NCBI GenBank assembly: GCA_964349355.1
Contig: CAYGFZ010000015.1
Coordinates: 1-41,591 of the forward strand
Length of the DNA: 41,591 nucleotides
Direction of reading: 5' to 3'
Source: JAUVXE01 sp964349355
Lineage (GTDB): Bacteria; Actinomycetota; Coriobacteriia; Anaerosomatales; SLCP01
Below are positions 32,843-38,798 of this stretch, piece by piece (within the stretch, counting starts at the first letter, position 1; each line of letters starts with the position of its first letter). Under the pieces are notes generated by a model. That model saw only the letters and a list, made by a program, of their open reading frames with translations. It made no database searches and was not told where the DNA came from. A program made the translations under genes and the position numbers.

Positions 32843-33201
32843 CGAGCGATGTCTTCTAAGTCGTGCTCCGGAAAGACTGCCGTGAACACCGTCGGCCTGA
32901 GCGCGGCGACGACCACGTCACCGTCCTCCTCGTAGATGTTGATCCGACACGGCAAGACGAGCGAGAGCGGGAGATCCACCTCGTCACCCGCTGGTCCGAC
33001 CTCGAGTATCACGAGCGGACGAATCTCGAATCCCTTCGCTACGACTGCTCCGCTGATGTCATAGCATGCGTGCACGTCGAAGCCGTGGGCACGGACCGCA
33101 TGCTCCACGGCTTCGACGGTCTCAGGGAAGCTCTTGGCTCCCGTTCGCTTGTACGCATAGTCCACCGGGCTTATCCCCATCGTCCGACCGGACGTGCCCA
33201 T
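32761..33201 (-). pseudogene. DUF302 gene, second copy with replaced C-terminus
   Basis: 146 codons. Residues 1-120 are identical to the complete DUF302 protein. After the duplication junction at 32841-32842 the frame continues 26 codons into the FmdB remnant, out of the FmdB frame, ending AYTAVRQR. The last 15 native residues are lost. The start and ribosome site are intact and it follows the complete FmdB-like gene by six bases, so it may be translated. Whether it folds is unknown. Confidence 0.75.
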
Positions 33202-33375
33202 TCACCCTCACGTGAACACTCCTGGCGAACAGCCCCTGTCCCGACCGCCGCCCGGGTGGCCGGTGGAGAGGAACCCTCCCCCGACACCCGTCACTACCTT
33301 TGACGAACCGCAGTATACGCACACTCGGTCCGCATCTCGAATGAGCCTCGGCAGAAACCGTTCGAAACGCTCACC
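32841..33375. repeat. Tandem duplication, copy 2 (533-bp unit)
   Basis: Second member of the direct repeat; every base I compared matches copy 1. It contains the complete start of the DUF302 gene and the FmdB-like gene from codon 12 on. The native 5' end of the FmdB-like gene lies just outside. Confidence 0.95.
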
Positions 33376-33408
33376 GCAATCCTGACATGTCAGGTCATAG
33401 GTGGGCAA
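33208..33408 (-). CDS. FmdB-family zinc-ribbon protein
   Basis: 66 residues. MPTYDLTCQDCGERFERF and DRVCVYCGSSKVV are the FmdB pattern with two CxxC pairs (C8/C11 and C30/C33) that bind zinc; the tail is Gly-rich. The name comes from a proposed regulator in formamide metabolism, and the actual role is unknown. It begins with TTG three bases after the trxA stop; the ribosome site is weak (AGGGGTG), so translation is probably coupled to trxA. DUF302 follows after six bases. Confidence 0.8.
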   Translation of the reverse strand: MPTYDLTCQDCGERFERFLPRLIRDADRVCVYCGSSKVVTGVGGGFLSTGHPGGGRDRGCSPGVFT

Positions 33409-33411
33409 CGC

Positions 33412-33738
33412 CTACACCCCTAACGCGAGTTCTTTGGAGATCGCATCCGCGCCGCGTGCTCCAACAACCTGACCCACCGCGGCGCCCCGATCGAACCGAG
33501 CGATCGTCGGAATGCTCATGATGCCGTACTCCATGGCGACCTCGCGATTCTCATCGATGTTGAGCTTCACGAACTTCACCGCTCCATCCGCCCGTGCCGC
33601 AAGCTTCTCGACCTCGGGCGCAACAACCTTGCACGGCCCGCACCAGGGCGCCCAGAAGTCAACGACCACGGGGACCTTAGCGTCCAATACCTCGCTACTG
33701 AAGTTATCTGCGGTAACATCTATCACGTTCGATGCCAT
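33412..33738 (-). CDS. trxA: Thioredoxin
   Basis: 108 residues, the standard length. Active site WCGPC in VDFWAPWCGPCKVVAPE, cis-Pro in IMSIPTIARF. It reduces protein disulfides in the cytoplasm and is the expected electron donor for CcdA. The ATG follows AAGGAG by five or more bases. It is the first gene after the operator-bearing promoter at 33775-33804, and is followed by FmdB-like and DUF302 genes. No thioredoxin reductase is in the window, and another housekeeping thioredoxin probably exists elsewhere. Confidence 0.94.
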   Translation of the reverse strand: MASNVIDVTADNFSSEVLDAKVPVVVDFWAPWCGPCKVVAPEVEKLAARADGAVKFVKLNIDENREVAMEYGIMSIPTIARFDRGAAVGQVVGARGADAISKELALGV

Positions 33739-33774
33739 GGGATACTCCTTTGACTGTGCCTACCGACCTCGCGG

Positions 33775-33804
33775 AGTATATACCCCTGGGGGTATCGTCG
33801 TCAA
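33775..33804 (-). promoter_or_regulatory. Promoter of trxA with embedded CsoR-type operator
   Basis: ATACCCC-TG-GGGGTAT (33780-33795) is a 16-base palindrome of the same kind as those at 24883 and 31858. On the minus strand -35 TTGACG (33804-33799) pairs with TATATA (16-base spacer) or TATACT (18-base spacer), with the operator between, about 37 bases before the trxA ATG. The divergent chelatase-like gene starts 48 bases away on the other side and may share the control. Confidence 0.78.
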
Positions 33805-33843
33805 CACGATGCGGCCGTTCCACGGGTTCGCGAAAGGAGCAGC

Positions 33844-35115
33844 GTGATAACAGTCGGCTGGATCGCGGTCGTTGTCGGGCCGCTCATCACGGGAGTCTCG
33901 CTCGCAGGACTCCTGGTCGTCCAACGCAACCGAGAGCCCCTGGCGATGCTGCTCTCTCTTGTCGGAGTCACGATCACCGTCAGTGCCGTCGGGATACTCG
34001 CCGCATCCTCGAGCAGCCCCGCAGTCAACATCGCCGCCGGCCTGATCGCGCTCGGGGGATTCGGCGGAGGCTACGGGCTGGTCTCTGCCCTCCTCGGCCT
34101 GACGCGGCGCCGCTGCGCTCACACCTTCACCCCGCCCGGGAATCCGCAGGACCGCGCCCTTGTACTCATGGTCGCCGACGTTGAAGCGGAGACGTACGAA
34201 CCCCACGAGGTCACCCGTCAGATACTCGAGTTCACCGAGGCTGGCCTGCCGGAAGCCTCCATCGGCGTGCTGCCCTTCTTCTACGCCAGTCACAAGGCAC
34301 GTTATCGCGCCGTCGGAGGCAGAAGTCCGGAACGTACACAAGCCCACGCGCTGGCCGAACAGGTCTCCGATCTCCTGGATCCGGACCTGTTCTCTGGTCC
34401 GCTCCTCATAAACTGCACTGATGGATCGGCGCTTACAGAAGCCATCCGGACGGCAACTGAACACGGGTATCGCACCGTGGTGGCCGCAACCCCCTACATC
34501 GCCGAACCTCTCCACATCGACCTGGAGAAACGCGGAGTGGACGCTGCGCGTCTCGACCCGGTACGTCCGGTTCTCACGTACGCCCGACCCCTCGGGGATT
34601 CCGAGACGATCGCCCGGCACCTGGCGGGGCGCATCAGCGATATGGTCGACGAACCGTCGGTCACCGGGGTCGCGCTCGTCGTCCACGGACAGCCCGGCGA
34701 TCGCGAGAGGACCTATGCGGCCTTCGAGGAGCATGAGAATACGTTCGCCAATCGTGTGCGGATGATGGTCACCGGAGACGGAGTCGACGAACAGCACGTG
34801 CGGCTCTGTTGGGATGCGTGGAGAGCGCCAGATGTCACAGAGACCGTGCGCCACCTTGCAGCCCTCGGCTGTACCCGTATCCTCGTCGCGCCGATCGCTC
34901 GCCCCTTCGAGAACCTCGAGACGCTGCTCGAACTCCCCGCGGCCATCCACCAAGCGCGTGTCGGAGACGATGTCCACGTCGTACAGTTACCGGCATGGAA
35001 AGACGATCCCTTGATCGCTGAAGAGATCGCCCGGGCAATCGAAGGAGCCGTCCGAGAGATCGCAGATGAGCGAGGCGCTAACGCTGCAGAATCACCGGTG
35101 CGCGACGGCAGCTAG
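33844..35115 (+). CDS. Membrane-anchored chelatase-like protein (ferrochelatase/CbiX superfamily)
   Basis: 423 residues. The first 90 contain three hydrophobic helices (VGWIAVVVGPLITGV, LLSLVGVTITVSAVGILA, IAAGLIALGGFGGGYGLV). The rest looks like two chelatase-type halves. The second half, about residues 275-385, has VALVVHGQPGDRERTYAAFEEH with the His-Gly typical of class II chelatases, then LGCTRILVAPIARPFENLETL. The first half starts ALVLMVADVEAETYEPHE and lacks that His. Soluble ferrochelatases and CbiX lack such an N-terminal anchor. The substrate metal or tetrapyrrole is unknown. The GTG start has AAAGGAG four bases ahead. Its stop overlaps the convergent PHP gene stop by four bases. 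Confidence 0.65.
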   Translation: MITVGWIAVVVGPLITGVSLAGLLVVQRNREPLAMLLSLVGVTITVSAVGILAASSSSPAVNIAAGLIALGGFGGGYGLVSALLGLTRRRCAHTFTPPGNPQDRALVLMVADVEAETYEPHEVTRQILEFTEAGLPEASIGVLPFFYASHKARYRAVGGRSPERTQAHALAEQVSDLLDPDLFSGPLLINCTDGSALTEAIRTATEHGYRTVVAATPYIAEPLHIDLEKRGVDAARLDPVRPVLTYARPLGDSETIARHLAGRISDMVDEPSVTGVALVVHGQPGDRERTYAAFEEHENTFANRVRMMVTGDGVDEQHVRLCWDAWRAPDVTETVRHLAALGCTRILVAPIARPFENLETLLELPAAIHQARVGDDVHVVQLPAWKDDPLIAEEIARAIEGAVREIADERGANAAESPVRDGS

Positions 35116-35687
35116 CGATGTGCGACCTTGCATCGCTCCCAGTTGAGCGAACGCTGGCGGCTGATCCGGCGCATGCCGAACGCGTAGCGCAGCGCCACAC
35201 CCAGACCACCGTTGCCGCCCTCGGCGCGTGTCTCGAGGTTGTCGATGCTCGCGCGTAGATCGGCTGCGGACTCCCCGCGAAACACGGTGTAACCCTTGCC
35301 GATGCCCTGCAGCACGTGGGCGTCCGACCCGCCGGTCGCAGCGATACCCTGGCCACCCGCGAACATCTTGGCAGCNNNNNNNNNNNNNNNNNNNNNNNNN
35401 NNNNNNNNNNNNNNNNNNNNNNNNNNNNNNNNNNNNNNNNNNNNNNNNNNNNNNNNNNNNNNNNNNNNNNNNNNNATCTCCTCGCCGACCACGACCTCGA
35501 AATCGTACATATCTTCGAGGGACTTGGCGAAGAGGGCCCCCTCGATGGTGTTGTGATCGGTGATGGCGATGACACGCAGGTCGGTGTTCTCCTGCACGTG
35601 CTCCATGATCTCGGGTATCCGGGCAAGGCCATCGCTATGGTTGCTATGGATGTGCAGGTCCGCCTTACTCCACGAATCGCTCAACAC
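35112..35687 (-). CDS. PHP domain metal-dependent phosphoesterase, interrupted by a gap
   Basis: The N-terminal motif KADLHIHSNHSDG and AITDHNTIEGA carry the metal-binding His and Asp residues of the PHP fold; the C-terminal part has ATGGSDAHVLQGIGKGYT. The family hydrolyses nucleotide or sugar phosphates or acts as a 3'-5' nuclease. The 100-N gap at 35376-35475 removes the middle. Compared with the usual PHP layout more than 33 residues are probably missing, so the real gap may be larger than 100. The GTG at 35687 has GGGAGGGAG ahead. Confidence 0.8.
   Translation of the reverse strand: MLSDSWSKADLHIHSNHSDGLARIPEIMEHVQENTDLRVIAITDHNTIEGALFAKSLEDMYDFEVVVGEEXXXXXXXXXXXXXXXXXXXXXXXXXXXXXXXXXXAAKMFAGGQGIAATGGSDAHVLQGIGKGYTVFRGESAADLRASIDNLETRAEGGNGGLGVALRYAFGMRRISRQRSLNWERCKVAHR
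35376..35475. other. 100-N scaffold gap inside the PHP gene
   Basis: Placeholder length; no repeat is shared by the flanks, so sequence really is missing here, unlike at 12922. Confidence 0.9.
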
Positions 35688-35879
35688 GCACTCCCTCCCG
35701 GGCTTACAGATCACCGCGGCATCGGTGTCCCGCCTCTGTACGCAAGTACCATGCCGCGGTCGACTCGCTCCATACCAGTACTGTTCGGCAACCCCGCCCC
35801 CAGGCGCAAGCCCGGAAGTGACGAGCGGTCGCGGCAACCCGCGAGTAACATCAACGGCTCGGTCAGAGTCTACACCCTC

Positions 35880-37061
35880 CTAGCCGACAGCATGTGCCTC
35901 GGCCCACGCACCGAGTCTCGCGACGCCCTCGGAGAGTCTGTCCAGGGACGTCGCGTAGCTGAAACGCAGGAACCCCTCCCCGCCCGGACCGAAGTCGACA
36001 CCCGGTGCAGTCGAGACGTACGCCTCTTCGAGGATGCGCCGCGAGAGCTCGAGAGAATCGCTCCCCCATGCACTTGCGTCAGCGAAGACGTAGAACGCGC
36101 CGGTCGGCTCGCACGCGACTGTCAGGCCGATCCCTTTCAGGGCCGGAACGAGGTACCTGCGCCGCTCATCGTAGACGGCGCGCATCTTCGCGACCTCGCC
36201 TTGCGCCTGGGTCAGCGCGACCGTACCGGCCACCTGAACGAAATGGTTCGCACAGAGGAAGAAGTTCTGCTGGATCTTCTCGGCGGCGCGTACGAAGGGC
36301 TTGGGTGCGATGAGGTAGCCGAGGCGCCATCCTGTCATCGCGTACGCCTTGGAGAAACCGTTCAACACGAACGCGCGATCGGTGAACTCGAGGATCGATC
36401 TGCTCGGGCCGGAGAAATCGAGACCGTGGTAGATCTCATCGCTCACCACCCAGATCCCGTGCTCCTCGGCGATCGAAGCGATCTGCGCGAGGTCCTCGGC
36501 GGGCAGGACGGTTCCGGTGGGGTTGCATGGGGAGTTGATCATGATGGCCCGGGTGCGGGGCGTGATTGCGGCGCGAACCTCCTCGGGGCGAAATCGGAAG
36601 CCCTCCTCGGCCCGGACCTTGACGGGTACGGGGACACCTCCGAGGAAGTTCACGTAGTTCGGATACGCCGGATAGCACGGATCGGACACGATTACCTCAT
36701 CACCGGGATCGAGCAGTGCCCCGAAGACGAGCAGCATCGCCGGTGAGGTGCCCTGGGTGACGACTATGTCCGCGGGATCGACCTCGACCCCGTAAGCGTC
36801 GCGTGAGTGGGCGGAGATCGCCTCTCGCAGTGCGGGAAGACCCGCGGACTGCGTGTAGCCCGTGTCGCCCTGCTCCATCGCCTGTTCCGCAGCCCGCGTG
36901 ACGACCGCGGGCGTGGGCAGGTCCGGATCGCCGATCTCGAGACGGACGACATCGTGTCCAGAGGCCCCGAGCTCTTGGGCACGGGCAACGACGTCCATTA
37001 CCACGAACGGCCGGATAGCCTCGGCGCGTTTCGAGATGTGTAGGGGTGAAGACTCCATCAT
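35880..37061 (-). CDS. Class I/II aminotransferase (PLP-dependent, aspartate aminotransferase-like)
   Basis: 393 residues. EIGDPDLPTP and GYTQSAGLPALREAI at the N-terminal side, INSPCNPTGTVLP and WVVSDEIYHGLDF in the middle, and NGFSKAYAMTGWRLGY with the PLP-linking Lys. The C-terminal FLRFSYATSLDRL contains the carboxylate-binding Arg. Substrate cannot be fixed; aspartate, alanine or aromatic amino acids are all possible. Two ATGs lie side by side; GAGGAG favours the second, at 37058. The radical SAM gene ends 19 bases upstream, so co-transcription is likely. Confidence 0.93.
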   Translation of the reverse strand: MMESSPLHISKRAEAIRPFVVMDVVARAQELGASGHDVVRLEIGDPDLPTPAVVTRAAEQAMEQGDTGYTQSAGLPALREAISAHSRDAYGVEVDPADIVVTQGTSPAMLLVFGALLDPGDEVIVSDPCYPAYPNYVNFLGGVPVPVKVRAEEGFRFRPEEVRAAITPRTRAIMINSPCNPTGTVLPAEDLAQIASIAEEHGIWVVSDEIYHGLDFSGPSRSILEFTDRAFVLNGFSKAYAMTGWRLGYLIAPKPFVRAAEKIQQNFFLCANHFVQVAGTVALTQAQGEVAKMRAVYDERRRYLVPALKGIGLTVACEPTGAFYVFADASAWGSDSLELSRRILEEAYVSTAPGVDFGPGGEGFLRFSYATSLDRLSEGVARLGAWAEAHAVG

Positions 37062-37080
37062 GCTCCTCGTCCGGCGCCGC

Positions 37081-38352
37081 TCAGCGACGCGCCCGGTAGT
37101 GACCCATCAGTGCGTTACCCATGACCTCGAGCCGTCTCAGGTCCTGAAAGGATATCTCACCTGTACTGACCACTTCGTGCGGCGGATTCGGATCGTAGAC
37201 GATCCCGAGTTCCTCTGCGCGATTCCACATGTCGGTACCGGGCAAGACATGAAGGGTGGACATCTGCAACATGCCGGGATCGAGGTCGGCGACGAAACGC
37301 ATCCCGTTCACCACATCGGCCGACGTGTCGCCCGGGAGTCCGATGATGAGGTCGCATTCGACCGAGATCCCCTCCGCTCGCAGTGCTTCCACTCCCGCGA
37401 GGAACCGTTCTCGGTCGAAGGAGCGGCGGCACGTCTCGAGTGCGCGTTCGCCGACCGTCTGCGGGCCGGTTTCGACCGAGACGACCCCGGCGCGACGAAG
37501 CAGAGTGGCCTCGGCAGACCCGATACGCTCGATATCGACCTCGACGGTGTGGAGACGGACACCCGCGCGTGCGGCCGGCTCCATGAGCGCGGTCAACCAC
37601 TCGAGCCGATCCGCGGTCAGGTTGAAGACGGGGTCGATGAAGGAGAAGGACTTCAAGCCGAGGCGACCTGATAGGTGCGCGACCTCGGCGGCCACCCGCT
37701 CCTGCGAGAAGGAGCGAATGCGACCGAATCCTTTGCCTTCGAAACAGTAACCGCACCGGTGTGGGCAGCCCCGGTAGGTCTCGATGTAGGCGGTCCCCTC
37801 CTCGGCCTCCAAGACGCCGGTGAGGTAGGGAGACGGGATCGAGTCGAGGTCGGCGATGAGCGGACGGTCCGGAGCGGAGACGATCGCCGCATCACGTCGC
37901 GCGGTGACACCGTCTACCCGCCACGGGGAGCGCCCCCTCATCAGGGCGAGGAGGAGCTCGGCGAAGGTCTCCTCGCCTTCACCGCGGACCACCGCGTCGA
38001 TCGATGGCTGCGCGGCTAAGACCTCCTCGGCGATCGGCGAGACCTCCGGACCTCCCACCACGATGAAGGCGCCCGGCACCGTACGGCGAACGAGCCGGCA
38101 TGCGTCGTAGACGGCCCGGGCGTTCCAGCAGGTGACAGAGAATCCGACGACATCGGGGGCGAGGCCTGCGACACGATACGCGACCCACCACGGATCGACC
38201 CCCACGTCGAGGTCGAGAGTCATGAACCCGCTCTTGCCCGCAAGCCGGGGGTCAGCCTGCGCCCACGCACACACGTAGCCGAGCGCAAGAGAGCGATACC
38301 CCTCCGAGTTGAGCCCGACAAGGGCGACCTTCTGGCGAGGGCCCGCGTTCAT
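37081..38352 (-). CDS. B12-binding-type radical SAM protein
   Basis: 423 residues. The N-terminal third resembles a cobalamin-binding Rossmann domain (VALVGLNSEGYRSLALGYV, DVVGFSVTCWNARAVYDA, FIVVGGPEVSPIAEEVL). The radical SAM domain has the 4Fe-4S motif CPHRCGYC at YRGCPHRCGYCFEGKG, followed by SFSFIDPVFNLT and VSVETGPQTVG. Such proteins typically methylate or otherwise modify unreactive carbons. The target is unknown. Its ATG overlaps the stop of the previous gene (ATGA), and an aminotransferase follows. Confidence 0.9.
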   Translation of the reverse strand: MNAGPRQKVALVGLNSEGYRSLALGYVCAWAQADPRLAGKSGFMTLDLDVGVDPWWVAYRVAGLAPDVVGFSVTCWNARAVYDACRLVRRTVPGAFIVVGGPEVSPIAEEVLAAQPSIDAVVRGEGEETFAELLLALMRGRSPWRVDGVTARRDAAIVSAPDRPLIADLDSIPSPYLTGVLEAEEGTAYIETYRGCPHRCGYCFEGKGFGRIRSFSQERVAAEVAHLSGRLGLKSFSFIDPVFNLTADRLEWLTALMEPAARAGVRLHTVEVDIERIGSAEATLLRRAGVVSVETGPQTVGERALETCRRSFDRERFLAGVEALRAEGISVECDLIIGLPGDTSADVVNGMRFVADLDPGMLQMSTLHVLPGTDMWNRAEELGIVYDPNPPHEVVSTGEISFQDLRRLEVMGNALMGHYRARR

Positions 38353-38692
38353 TCGTTCACCCCGGCGAGCGTCATCACATCAGTAGCGTGCAAGGCCTTG
38401 TCGCCGAGGAGTTCCGGAGCAAGGCCGGTCACAGAGACCCAGACGCGGTTGACGGTCCCGGTGTCACATGCGGCCCCGACCCACTCTGCGAGGCGCGGCA
38501 TGTCGGCGCCACCCACGCAGTGGAGAGCCACACTCGTGACCCGCAACTCGGCAAGGCGCATCACCGACGCGGGAAGGTCTTGTGCGGTATGCCGACAGAC
38601 GCCGAGGAGACCGCGGACGGCGATGCGCGCGTCACTGCCTTCGGCGACCTCGAGGACCGTGCGCACCCCGTGCACCGCGGCGGCGAAGGGGG
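38349..38692 (-). CDS. 3' part of an unrecognised gene, possibly radical SAM-related
   Basis: The 5' end is lost in the N gap. The 113 visible residues (from PFAAAVHGVRTVLEVA to MTLAGVNE) read like the second half of a TIM-barrel-type protein, with LAELRVTSVALHCVGG and DTGTVNRVWVSVTGL. I do not recognise the family with certainty. Coupling to the B12-type radical SAM gene by an ATGA overlap suggests a joint pathway. Missing sequence prevents any motif check. Confidence 0.55.
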
Positions 38693-38792
38693 NNNNNNNN
38701 NNNNNNNNNNNNNNNNNNNNNNNNNNNNNNNNNNNNNNNNNNNNNNNNNNNNNNNNNNNNNNNNNNNNNNNNNNNNNNNNNNNNNNNNNNNN
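38693..38792. other. 100-N scaffold gap between divergent genes
   Basis: Placeholder Ns. The gap removes the 5' end of the minus-strand partial gene and the upstream region, including the ribosome site, of the plus-strand phosphatase. Confidence 0.9.
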
Positions 38793-38798
38793 GGACGC

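Noticed and set aside
32308..33375. Insertion sequence as the cause of the tandem repeat
   Set aside because: No transposase, terminal inverted repeats or target-site duplication; the unit is plain host coding sequence with 2-base microhomology.
33760..34977. 405-codon minus-strand frame opposite the chelatase-like gene
   Set aside because: It has a biased Asp/Gly/Arg composition and no ribosome site. It would also run through the trxA operator; the plus-strand gene has clear helices and a good ribosome site.
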